A DNA stretch of 64,000 nucleotides, taken from the NCBI GenBank assembly GCA_964623815.1, contig CAZUVR010000005.1, forward strand, positions 1 to 64,000. Reading direction: 5' to 3'. The stretch's first letter is position 1. Every line of letters begins with the position of its first letter. This document shows positions 16,433-24,228 of this stretch, piece by piece. Source of the DNA: Chroococcopsis sp964623815 (lineage in GTDB: Bacteria; Cyanobacteriota; Cyanobacteriia; Cyanobacteriales; Microcystaceae). The notes beneath the pieces are model-generated. The model had not been told where the DNA came from and did not search any database. It saw only the letters and a program-made list of their open reading frames with translations. A program made the translations under genes and the position numbers.

Positions 16433-17716
16433 ATGTCCCTCGACCCCCGTATCTTGATCGATCTCGCCCTGGCCCGTGGTGCTGGTGCGGCGGAAGTATA
16501 TCAATCCAAGTCTTTATCTCACCCCGTATTTTTCGAGGCCAATCGCATCAAACAGTTAGAAAGCTCTCAATCAGAAGGCACAGCCCTACGTTTATGGCGT
16601 GATGGTCGTCCGGGGTTGGCGGTAGCTTACGGTGATGCGGATTCCTCGGCTCTAGTCGATAAAGCTTTAGCCCTCTCCGCTCTCACCCCGATCGAGGACA
16701 TAGAATTTTCTCCGCCCCGTGAGGCAATTTATCCGGATACGGGCACCTCGATTGAGGTGGAAGCTTTAATCCGCTCGGGAAAGGACGCGATCGAACAAAT
16801 TCGATCGGTTTATCCTGAAGTAATTTGTAACGGTCAGTGGGAATGTGAACGGGATACAACTACGCTGGTCAATTCCGAGGGTCTGCACTGTCAATATACC
16901 GACACTGCTTCAAGCTATTACCTGGGGGTAGAATGGGTCAGGGGCGAGGATTTTTTGGGGGTATACGACGGAGAAACTACTAAGGGCGAATTATCTACCG
17001 AGAAAGTAATCCAACAGATTCTAGAACGGTTAAACTGGGCCGCAAGCAACGCCGAACCGCCTCTGGGCAAAGTACCGATACTTTTCACTCCCAACGCTGC
17101 TACTATGTTATGGGGTACGGTGATCACCGCCCTCAACGGTAAGCAAATTCTCGATAATTCTTCTCCCTGGAGCCAGAAAATAGGTGAGCTGGTAGTATCC
17201 GATCGCCTGACTCTAACACAAGAACCGACGCGAGAGCCTTTCGCCTGTCCCTTCGATGATGAGGGTACTCCTACTCAATTTCTGAGTTTGATCGATCGAG
17301 GATGTATACAAAGATTTTACGGCGATCGGGCCACCGCCAAACGCTTAAATATGAACTTCACGGGTAATGGTTTCCGTCCGGGTTTGGGGGCTTATCCTAC
17401 TCCGGATCTGGTAAATTTGATCGTTTCCCCTGGGAAGAAAAGTTTTCAAGAGTTAATCAATAATTTGGAGGATGGCTTGATCGTCGATCAGATGCTCGGC
17501 GGGGGGGCGGATATTTCCGGGGAATTCTCTGTCAATATCGACCTAGGTTATCGCGTCAGAAAAGGTGAGATCATCGGGCGGGTTAAGGATACGATGGTAG
17601 CTGGTAACGTTTATACCGCCCTGAAAAATGTTCTCGCCCTCGGTAACGATAGCAGGTGGAACGGCTCCTGTTTGACTCCTTCTGTTGTCGTCGAAGGCTT
17701 ATCGGTAACGGGTTAA
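16433..17716 (+). CDS. TldD/PmbA-family protein (PmbA/TldE-like subunit)
   Basis: The 427-residue protein matches the TldD/PmbA superfamily from end to end: LARGAGAAEVYQ at the start, the nucleotide-like LRLWRDGRPGLA region, ANAATMLWG-type middle segments, PFDDEGTPTQF and a C-terminal MLGGGADISGEFSVNIDLGY. I see no HExxxH zinc motif, so it is the PmbA/TldE-type partner and not the catalytic TldD. The TldD-TldE heterodimer is a protease that cleaves peptides in modified-peptide maturation and toxin-antitoxin turnover. A catalytic TldD gene is not in this window. Its end overlaps the convergent methyltransferase by 4 bp. Confidence 0.88.
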   Translation: MSLDPRILIDLALARGAGAAEVYQSKSLSHPVFFEANRIKQLESSQSEGTALRLWRDGRPGLAVAYGDADSSALVDKALALSALTPIEDIEFSPPREAIYPDTGTSIEVEALIRSGKDAIEQIRSVYPEVICNGQWECERDTTTLVNSEGLHCQYTDTASSYYLGVEWVRGEDFLGVYDGETTKGELSTEKVIQQILERLNWAASNAEPPLGKVPILFTPNAATMLWGTVITALNGKQILDNSSPWSQKIGELVVSDRLTLTQEPTREPFACPFDDEGTPTQFLSLIDRGCIQRFYGDRATAKRLNMNFTGNGFRPGLGAYPTPDLVNLIVSPGKKSFQELINNLEDGLIVDQMLGGGADISGEFSVNIDLGYRVRKGEIIGRVKDTMVAGNVYTALKNVLALGNDSRWNGSCLTPSVVVEGLSVTG

Positions 17717-18420
17717 TCGGGCTTGCTAATCGAAATGAACTGTACGGCAAAAATAGAGGGTTTCCATTGAATTAATTTATCGACGAGATTTTTCTTATAT
17801 TGCCCAGGCACTAAAGAAAACGGGAATTGTTGATACTCGGGAAACCCTTTCAGAAAAGACGTATAGCCGAGGGATACTATTTCCAATCCCCCAGCTTTGA
17901 TCAGGTCAAAATAAGTCCCCAAAGTGAAAAACCGCAGGTGAGTTTTATCTAAAATTCCAGTTTTCGAGTATTTAAAATAACCCCTTAATAATTTTAATCT
18001 CACCGTCCAGTGGGCTACATTAGGTATGGAGATGACTACGTATCCTGATGGGCTTAAAAAATTAGTTCGTAAACTGTTAAGGATTTCCCAAGGATTTTCT
18101 AGGTGTTCTAAAACGTCCAATAAAATGATCAAATCATATTTCTTATCTACTTTAAATTCCTCGATCGGCAGATAATAAACGTTATCGTAATAGTTTTTAG
18201 AAGTATCTAAATAGATAGGAGCTTTATCCACTCCATCAATAGTTATCTGACTGTATATATCTCGCAAACCTCTAGCTACAGCTCCGGAGCCTACACCTAC
18301 TTCTAAAACAGAGATAGGTGTTCCTTCTTTAAACTCTTTTTGTATCATTTGAATCGCTAGTTTATGGGACTCCGATAGTTTACGATTTGGATCTAGGTAA
18401 ACATCATCTTGAATAATCAT
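17713..18420 (-). CDS. Class I SAM-dependent methyltransferase
   Basis: The 235-residue protein has the methyltransferase motif I VLEVGVGSGAVARGL at about residues 38-52, an acidic motif II region (IDGVDKAP), and LIILLDVLEHLENPWEIL near residue 100, typical of Methyltransf_11/23 enzymes. RFFTLGTYFDLIKAGGLEI near residue 163 is the usual post-motif loop of UbiG-like and sugar or lipid methyltransferases. The substrate is unknown. The gene is AT-rich and sits next to a probable glycan gene of similar composition, so a role in cell-surface polysaccharide modification is a fair guess. Confidence 0.85.
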   Translation of the reverse strand: MIIQDDVYLDPNRKLSESHKLAIQMIQKEFKEGTPISVLEVGVGSGAVARGLRDIYSQITIDGVDKAPIYLDTSKNYYDNVYYLPIEEFKVDKKYDLIILLDVLEHLENPWEILNSLRTNFLSPSGYVVISIPNVAHWTVRLKLLRGYFKYSKTGILDKTHLRFFTLGTYFDLIKAGGLEIVSLGYTSFLKGFPEYQQFPFSLVPGQYKKNLVDKLIQWKPSIFAVQFISISKPD

Positions 18421-18535
18421 ACAAAGTTATTATTTAATTTACTTAATTATTAGTAGTTTCTAGCATAGCAAAATATTTTATTAATCGAACACAATATCAT
18501 AAAAGCACATTAATGTCAAATTAGAATTAAGTGGA

Positions 18536-20287
18536 TTAGTTATGCAAAAAATAAATATATCGTTTGATATAAGGCATTTGCATTATTCGACTCATAGTAT
18601 ATTCTTTGGCGAATTGATAATATCTCTGTAATTTACCTCTTAAAGTCATCGATTCTTCTACGGTATCGATAACTTCTATTAATTTATCGTAAATCGCCTG
18701 ACAATCAATATCATAATTATCTATGTTAGTGCGGAGATCGTTTTGAGACATCGCCAAAGGAAGTGTTTTGATCTCATCGGCAGTAAAAAATTTAGGCTCT
18801 ATTCCAAATTCTCTAACCTTATAACAACGGTATCGACTTTTCTGACTAGAGCTGTTCCTGGCGTTAGTATGAACTACTCCAGGTTTAATGGCGAACCAGG
18901 CTACTTTATGTTGCAGTGTACCGAAGTGAGTAAGATACAAATCAACCGAATGAGCCCAAAGATTGGCGACGAACATGGAGCGGCCAATATTATTAAAGAC
19001 CGAAACGTTAGGTTTCAAATTATCAACGATTTGTTGAACCAAATCTTTTTCTGCATCTATCATCCTAATTTGTTGAGGGCTGAGTTCATATCGACCATCA
19101 GCGGTGTCAATATCGGAAGGCAGGGAAAAGCCGTCAAATACTATACCTAAATTAGGATATTTTTCCGATAAAGAATTAATTACTTTTACAAAAGTATTTT
19201 TTTGATCCCTCAGAGTTCTATCTTGATTTCTGACGCTAATCCAAATCAGTGGGAAGCATTTAGCTTTAGCTTCTTTGATGATTTGCTGGCTGTTACTGTC
19301 TGTTTTTTGTTTCGCAACTGAGTAAATATATTTTGTGAGCTGGTGATGGATAAAATTGTCACCTATATGAATTAAAAAATAATTATTGCTAACTATATCA
19401 GAGATGAGCTTATCGGAAACAGGGACAAACTTACGAATAAGAGATTGATGAGATTCATCAGAACTATGATAATTATCTACGTAGCAAATTTTATCTTCAC
19501 TAATTTTGGGAAATATCTCGTAGAGCGCCCCCAAAGTTTCTCTAAAGATGAAAAATTTATCGATTTTTTGTAAAAGATTTTTGTTTTGTAATCGATAAAG
19601 AGCGGACAATTCATTCCAGAGATGATGGGCAAAATTGGGATGACCCATAAAAACGGCTATTTTTCTATTCTCTTCATCAGAGAAATATTTAAGAAAATGT
19701 TGATATTGGCTAACGACTATTGCTTTTAAGATCGACAAATGTTCTGGATAAATTCCGTAGCGATGGATGTCAATACGTACCACCAGATTATCTTCAGGAA
19801 AATAAAGCGCATCTTTAGGATAACCTTGCCCTAAATTGCCAGTAACCAAGTAGAATACTTTAGCGCCCACGAATCGATAAAATAGTACCCCCTGGCTGAT
19901 GGGGATGGATTGATTCGATCGCAATACTTCGCCGGTTATCGGGCAGATAGCATAAACATATCTTTTAAGTACGGCCCGGTTTTGGAATTCTCTGACATCG
20001 TGGGTTGCCAAACCGACTCTTTTAGTAAAATTTTGTAAGAGGTAATCGGGAGAATAGTTTAAGGAAGTTAAGTAATCAATATTTTCCGGGATTTGTAAAG
20101 AAGGTTTTATGCAAATTATTTTCTCACCTGGATCGGTTTTAAAAAAGTCAATCAAATCCAGATAATTGCTAGATGATGGGGTGGGAAAATTTTCCTTATC
20201 TATTGTTTCCTCTACTAGCGATCGCTGTTGAGTGTTTAATAAACTCCATATCCGTTGATAAATATTATATGTACGATCGATCGCCAT
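18536..20287 (-). CDS. Unknown protein, possibly glycosyltransferase-like
   Basis: I do not recognise this 583-residue soluble protein. The N-terminal part (1-200) is of no known type. The middle contains FMGHPNFAHHLWNELSALY near residue 215 and LIHIGDNFIHHQL near residue 305. From about residue 340, PLIWISVRNQDRTL, FDGFSLPSD, VSVFNNIGRSMFVANLWAHSVDLYLTHFGTLQHK and PGVVHTN read like the second domain of GT-B-fold or GT61-like glycosyltransferases, where a donor-binding region ends with an asparagine or histidine-rich turn. This is a resemblance only. The gene is AT-rich compared with neighbours and pairs with the methyltransferase downstream, so horizontal acquisition is possible. Confidence 0.5.
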   Translation of the reverse strand: MAIDRTYNIYQRIWSLLNTQQRSLVEETIDKENFPTPSSSNYLDLIDFFKTDPGEKIICIKPSLQIPENIDYLTSLNYSPDYLLQNFTKRVGLATHDVREFQNRAVLKRYVYAICPITGEVLRSNQSIPISQGVLFYRFVGAKVFYLVTGNLGQGYPKDALYFPEDNLVVRIDIHRYGIYPEHLSILKAIVVSQYQHFLKYFSDEENRKIAVFMGHPNFAHHLWNELSALYRLQNKNLLQKIDKFFIFRETLGALYEIFPKISEDKICYVDNYHSSDESHQSLIRKFVPVSDKLISDIVSNNYFLIHIGDNFIHHQLTKYIYSVAKQKTDSNSQQIIKEAKAKCFPLIWISVRNQDRTLRDQKNTFVKVINSLSEKYPNLGIVFDGFSLPSDIDTADGRYELSPQQIRMIDAEKDLVQQIVDNLKPNVSVFNNIGRSMFVANLWAHSVDLYLTHFGTLQHKVAWFAIKPGVVHTNARNSSSQKSRYRCYKVREFGIEPKFFTADEIKTLPLAMSQNDLRTNIDNYDIDCQAIYDKLIEVIDTVEESMTLRGKLQRYYQFAKEYTMSRIMQMPYIKRYIYFLHN

Positions 20288-20333
20288 GTTTTTTTATATA
20301 ACTGCTACTTAAATAATATCCCTGACGCGGATT

Positions 20334-20364
20334 AAAAAATACCGTCGCTTTCAAGCGACGGTAT
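20334..20364 (-). terminator. Intrinsic terminator of hemA
   Basis: ATACCGTCGCTT at 20339-20350 is perfectly inverted at 20353-20364 with a 2-nt spacer, giving a 12-bp stem. On the minus strand it is followed by a run of T (20334-20338). It lies 31 bp after the hemA stop. Confidence 0.9.
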
Positions 20365-20394
20365 GAAAAGCGCCGGTGTATCGGTAAACGCGGC

Positions 20395-21681
20395 TTAAAT
20401 GTATTCTTCGCCCACTTGAAGATTAAATAACATCTGTAGAGATTGTAAACACTTCTTCCGCGCCTCTATATCCTGTTGCGCTCGCAATTGTACCATCGGC
20501 TCATGAAGTATTTTATTAACGATACCCCGAGTCATCGCTTCGATAACTTCTTGATGCTTTTCCGCGAATTCCGTACCGAGACGGGATAGGGCTTTCTCTA
20601 ATTCCTGCTCTCGGATGCTCTCGATCTTAGTTCTCAAACAACTGATAGTAGGAACGGTATCTAACGAGCGTAACCAGAGAGCGAAGGCTTCCACCTCCTC
20701 TTCTAATAAAGCTTCTGCTTCTTGAGCCATTTTGCGGCGACTAGCCTGATTAGCGGCGACGACGGCTTTTAAATCATCGACGTTGTAGGCGTGAATATTG
20801 AGTAATTCCTGTACGTCGGTGGCTACGTTACGGGGTACGGAAATATCGATGAGCATCAATCTCTGAGATTGAATCGTCACCGTCTCTAAACAGCTTTTAT
20901 GTAGGATCGGTTCGGTGGCACCGGTAGAAGTAAATACTATATCCGATTGAGCCACTATTTCAATCATGGAGGAGAGAGGATAGGATTGAATCGGTACGCC
21001 CGGGAATTGACCGATTAACTCATCGACTCTAAGCTGAGAACGATTAACGATATTGATTTGAGTTGTCCCCTTAGCTATCAGGTGTTGTACCAACAGGCGC
21101 GACATTTTCCCAGCACCGATGATGGTAACTTTCTGACTGCTGAGGTCTTCTACTTTAGCGTGAGCTAGTTCGACGGCTGCGGAGCTAATAGAAACCGCTC
21201 CGGTACCGATATTGGTTTCACTGCGTACCCGCTTGCCGGCGGTGATAGCTTGCTTGAAAAGACGATCGAGCAGTTGGGCGATACAATTGTACTTTTGAGC
21301 TAGTTTGTGAGTATTTTTCACCTGGGCGAGAATTTGCCCTTCTCCTAAGACCAAGCTTTCCAACCCGGCGGCTACACGGAAAAGATGGCGTACAGCGTCT
21401 TGATGAAGCAGGGTGAAGAGATAGCGGCGTAATAACTGGAGCGGGATATGTCCTCTCTCGGCGAGAAACTGGGTTATTTCCACGACTCCCTTTTCCGTAT
21501 CCGTCACCACCGCGTAAATTTCCAGACGATTACAGGTACTGATGATCGCCACTTCTTGAATGTGAGGGTAAGCCCTGAGATGGTTGAGGGCTTCTTCCAT
21601 TTTCGCTTCTTGAATACTCAGTTTTTCACGAACTTCTACTGGGGCAGTCTTGTGACTTAAACCCACGACGGCTATATTCAT
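20395..21681 (-). CDS. hemA: Glutamyl-tRNA reductase
   Basis: This NADPH-dependent enzyme reduces glutamyl-tRNA to glutamate-1-semialdehyde, the first committed step to haem, chlorophyll and bilins. I choose the ATG at 21681 (428 residues), which has AGGAGA at 21686-21691 in front of it and yields the classical start MNIAVVGLSHKTAPVEVREKL. The catalytic cysteine lies in ISTCNRLEIY at about residue 50, the NADPH domain has VTIIGAGKMSRL near residue 182, and the C-terminal dimerisation helix region ends the protein. A strong intrinsic terminator follows. glpX lies 198 bp upstream on the same strand, an order seen in other cyanobacteria. Confidence 0.96.
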   Translation of the reverse strand: MNIAVVGLSHKTAPVEVREKLSIQEAKMEEALNHLRAYPHIQEVAIISTCNRLEIYAVVTDTEKGVVEITQFLAERGHIPLQLLRRYLFTLLHQDAVRHLFRVAAGLESLVLGEGQILAQVKNTHKLAQKYNCIAQLLDRLFKQAITAGKRVRSETNIGTGAVSISSAAVELAHAKVEDLSSQKVTIIGAGKMSRLLVQHLIAKGTTQINIVNRSQLRVDELIGQFPGVPIQSYPLSSMIEIVAQSDIVFTSTGATEPILHKSCLETVTIQSQRLMLIDISVPRNVATDVQELLNIHAYNVDDLKAVVAANQASRRKMAQEAEALLEEEVEAFALWLRSLDTVPTISCLRTKIESIREQELEKALSRLGTEFAEKHQEVIEAMTRGIVNKILHEPMVQLRAQQDIEARKKCLQSLQMLFNLQVGEEYI

Positions 21682-21685
21682 GTGT

Positions 21686-21691
21686 TCTCCT
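21686..21691 (-). promoter_or_regulatory. hemA ribosome-binding site
   Basis: AGGAGA on the minus strand, 4 bases before the ATG at 21681. It favours this start over the in-frame ATG ten codons upstream. Confidence 0.7.
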
Positions 21692-21834
21692 ACCAGTGTT
21701 TCAGACCGCAACGAAAATTTAATCTTATGGATAAGTGCTAATTGTCTCTAACTGTTGCAATTTAGTCTGAATGAGTACTTGATTTAAAGTGTATGAAAAA
21801 AAACTTTATATTTATATATGATCAGAAATCTGCC

Positions 21835-21856
21835 TAGGGGTAAATCCTTACCCCTA
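21835..21856 (-). terminator. Hairpin after glpX
   Basis: TAGGGGTAA at 21835-21843 pairs perfectly with TTACCCCTA at 21848-21856 across a 4-nt loop. It is 23 bp downstream of the glpX stop. No T-run follows on the minus strand, so termination may be partial, or the stem may protect the 3' end. Confidence 0.45.
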
Positions 21857-21879
21857 TGACAAAAATCAAAGATTCAGGA

Positions 21880-22917
21880 TTACTTCAATTGTAGAACTTT
21901 TGGCTGGTCGAAGAGGTGAACCGTATCGACGAAACGAGCGGTTTTCGATTGGGTAGAAATAACTAGGCTCTGGGTTCTGGCTCCACCGTGAAAGAAACGC
22001 ACGCCGTCCATCAAGGTGCCGGGGGTGATCCCGCAGGCGGCAAACAGAACGGTTTCGCCACTAGCTAATTCTTCGCAATTGTAAACGCGATCGGGGTCTT
22101 CGATATTCATTTCTTTGAGTCGGGCGATATTACCCTCTCTGCTCTCGCCGATCAATCCGGTTTTGACGACTTCGGGATCATAGATCAATTGACCCTGGAA
22201 GTGACCACCGAGACAACGCATAGCTGCAGCGGAGATAACGCCTTCGGGTGCGGCACCGATACCCATCAGGGCGTGAATGTTGGTTCCACTAAAAGCGCAG
22301 GAGATGGCAGCAGATACGTCACCGTCGCTGATGAGACGAACTCTCGCCCCGGCTTCGCGGATTTCTTGAATAAGTTCTTTGTGACGGGGACGATCCATTA
22401 CCACTACTACTAATTCTTCTACGGAACGATTGAGACAATCGGAGAGAATTTTTAAGTTCTGAGTGGCGGACTTATTAATATCTACATGACCTTTAGCGGC
22501 TGGGGGAGCGGCTAATTTTTTCATGTAGAAGTCAGGTGCGGCGAACAGGCCGCCTTTTTCGGAGATAGCCAGTACTGCCATCGAGCCGTTTTGTCCATAA
22601 GCTACTAGGTTAGTACCTTCGCAGGGGTCAACGGCGATGTCGATTTCGATCAGTTCATCCGGGTTGCAATATTTGGCCGCGTCGGTTTGGGTACAAATTC
22701 CCACTTCTTCACCGATGTAAAGCATGGGAGCTTCGTCTCTTTCCCCTTCTCCGATGACGATCCGACCTCGCATATGGATTTTGTTCATTCTTTCCCGCAT
22801 AGCTTCAACCGCTACTTGGTCGGCGATGTTCTTTTCTCCTTTCCCCATCCATTTCGAGGATGCGATCGCAGCCTGTTCTACTACTTCTATAATCTCTAAT
22901 CCTAAGGTACTTTCCAC
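21880..22917 (-). CDS. glpX: Class II fructose-1,6-bisphosphatase / sedoheptulose-1,7-bisphosphatase
   Basis: The 345-residue protein is the cyanobacterial dual F/SBPase of the Calvin-Benson cycle. Metal and substrate segments are visible: GKGEKNIADQVAVEAMR, VIGEGERDEAPMLYIGEEVG, EIDIAVDPCEGTNLVAYG (residues about 95-112), VVMDRPRHKELI, LISDGDVSAAI and GIGAAPEGVISAAAMRCLGG. It removes the C1 phosphate from FBP and SBP. The enzyme in Synechocystis is a redox- and AMP-regulated tetramer; cysteines are present here, but I cannot confirm the regulatory pair. The gene precedes hemA on the same strand. Its promoter lies in the 444-bp region shared with the divergent transporter. Confidence 0.96.
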   Translation of the reverse strand: MESTLGLEIIEVVEQAAIASSKWMGKGEKNIADQVAVEAMRERMNKIHMRGRIVIGEGERDEAPMLYIGEEVGICTQTDAAKYCNPDELIEIDIAVDPCEGTNLVAYGQNGSMAVLAISEKGGLFAAPDFYMKKLAAPPAAKGHVDINKSATQNLKILSDCLNRSVEELVVVVMDRPRHKELIQEIREAGARVRLISDGDVSAAISCAFSGTNIHALMGIGAAPEGVISAAAMRCLGGHFQGQLIYDPEVVKTGLIGESREGNIARLKEMNIEDPDRVYNCEELASGETVLFAACGITPGTLMDGVRFFHGGARTQSLVISTQSKTARFVDTVHLFDQPKVLQLK

Positions 22918-23160
22918 GAATCTTCCTCCCGACTACTAATCTGGCTTTGTCATTAATTTATTGATTCAGTGAAAAGTCTATCACTTGACGGGATCATCTT
23001 TTCAATCACTTATTTGAAGTTTAATGCACAAAAATTCTATTTTGTCAATCAATTTTGGTTATACCGGCGCGGCTCAATTATGATTGTTTTCGTATCCTAC
23101 GATAGAGCGGATTGTAATTAAATTGTGTTACATTCTGATTAACTCGATGAGTAAGTCAGC
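22918..23160. other. Noncoding region between divergent glpX and transporter leader
   Basis: This part of the 444-bp gap should hold the glpX promoter and that of the riboswitch leader. I find no confident -35/-10 pair and no GTA-N8-TAC NtcA box. An imperfect LysR-type dyad TTAACTCGATGAGTAA lies at 23139-23154. Confidence 0.4.
23139..23154. promoter_or_regulatory. Candidate LysR-type dyad
   Basis: TTAACTCGATGAGTAA is an imperfect palindrome (TTA-CTC ... GAG-TAA) just before the riboswitch. NrtA/CmpA-type operons are often controlled by LysR proteins such as CmpR or NtcB, but the spacing does not match their published consensus well. Confidence 0.2.
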
Positions 23161-23292
23161 TTAATTCAACTCGGTGTCGATCGGTTTGAAGCGGGGGAAC
23201 CAGATTTTAGGGGCGCATTTCTAGATTTAGAAAAGAGTATCTCTCTACTCTAGCCCGACAGCTAACTCCGTCAGCTTTGAGAGAAGACTGAA
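23160..23292 (+). promoter_or_regulatory. c-di-AMP riboswitch (ydaO-yuaA type) leader
   Basis: The leader reproduces the conserved blocks of the ydaO-yuaA aptamer in order and spacing: GCGGGGGAACC at 23191-23201, a T-rich turn, TAGGGGCG at 23208-23215, a variable stem (TTTCTAGATTTAGAAA), a second arm AGAGTATCTCTCTACTCT, then AGCCCGACAGCTAACTCCGT at 23252-23271 and GAGAGAAGA. The string GACAGCTAACTCCG is identical to that in the Bacillus subtilis ydaO aptamer as I remember it. Aptamers of this class bind two c-di-AMP molecules. It lies 70 bp upstream of the permease start on the same strand, so it should control the whole three-gene operon. Confidence 0.88.
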
Positions 23293-23314
23293 AGACTTTT
23301 AAAGTCTTATCAGT
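23287..23314 (+). promoter_or_regulatory. Expression-platform hairpin after the riboswitch
   Basis: ACTGA-A-AGACTT, loop TTA, AAGTCT-TA-TCAGT forms an 11-bp interrupted stem directly after the aptamer. No clear T-run follows, so whether control is by termination or by another step is open. Confidence 0.5.
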
Positions 23315-23361
23315 GTTCTTCGCTGGTACTGCTCGATTATGTCGTACCTGTAGAAAACACC

Positions 23362-24213
23362 ATGTTTCAACTTAACTTATCATTGATTGCAGTAGCCGGC
23401 CAAACCGCTTGGAGAAAAGTTAAACCGGTATTATTACGAGATTCGATTTTACTACCGGCGCTGGGCTTTTTAGGAATTATCGCTCTGTGGTGGATAATAG
23501 CCCTGTTTCATAGCGATGTAATCCCGACTCCACCCCAGGCCTTTATGGCTAATCTGGATTTCATCATCAACCCTTTCTATCGTCGGGGGCCCGGTGACTT
23601 GGGCATCGGCTGGTTATTACTGGCGAGTTTAAGAAGGGTACTGTTAGGATTTTTATTGGGCGCGATCGTGGCGATTCCTGTGGGATTCCTGATCGGTATG
23701 TCCCGGCCCGCGATGCTGATTCTCAATCCCCTGATACAGATTTTCAAACCCGTATCACCTCTAGCCTGGCTACCCATATCTTTAGCCATCTTTAACTTAG
23801 CCGATCCTTCCGCCATCTTCGTTATCTTCATAACTTCTCTCTGGCCGACAATTATCAATACGGCTTTGGGAGTACAGAGCGTTTCTAAAGACTATATCGA
23901 CGTGGCGAGAGTTTTAGAAATGTCGCAGTTCGGGCAGATTTTCAAAATCATACTACCCGCCAGTTTGCCTTATATTTTTACGGGTTTAAGAATTAGTTTA
24001 GGCATAGCCTGGCTTGTAATCGTAGCGGTAGAAATGCTCACCGGCGGCATCGGGATAGGGTTTTTTCTCTGGGATGAGTGGAATCGACTTAACTTAAGTT
24101 CGGTATTTCTAGCAATTCTAGTGATCGGTTCGACTGGGTTAATCTTAGATTTAATCGTGGCTCAAATTCAAAAATTAGTGACCCATCGGGCTGTTAGTAA
24201 GTCGGCTTTTTAA
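23362..24213 (+). CDS. ABC transporter permease, NrtB/CmpB/SsuC type
   Basis: The 283-residue membrane protein has about six transmembrane helices. Near residue 190 it contains the BPD_transp_1 EAA loop (VLEMSQFGQIFKIILPASLPYIFTGLR) that contacts the ATPase, and GFLLGAIVAIPVGFLIGMS upstream. It belongs to the permeases for nitrate, bicarbonate, sulfonates, taurine and related anions. It is the first gene after the c-di-AMP riboswitch and is followed after 15 bp by the binding protein. This order (permease first) differs from nrtABCD and cmpABCD, where the binding protein leads. The substrate cannot be fixed from this gene alone. Confidence 0.9.
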   Translation: MFQLNLSLIAVAGQTAWRKVKPVLLRDSILLPALGFLGIIALWWIIALFHSDVIPTPPQAFMANLDFIINPFYRRGPGDLGIGWLLLASLRRVLLGFLLGAIVAIPVGFLIGMSRPAMLILNPLIQIFKPVSPLAWLPISLAIFNLADPSAIFVIFITSLWPTIINTALGVQSVSKDYIDVARVLEMSQFGQIFKIILPASLPYIFTGLRISLGIAWLVIVAVEMLTGGIGIGFFLWDEWNRLNLSSVFLAILVIGSTGLILDLIVAQIQKLVTHRAVSKSAF

Positions 24214-24228
24214 AGGACGCGAACTTGT

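Noticed and set aside
18743..19150. Open 135-codon frame on the plus strand
   Set aside because: It is antisense within the 583-residue protein, with no recognisable motif or ribosome-binding site.
22918..23361. NtcA-binding site upstream of the transporter
   Set aside because: Candidates such as GTATCCTAC and GTAATT ... GTTAC do not have the 8-bp spacing of GTA-N8-TAC.
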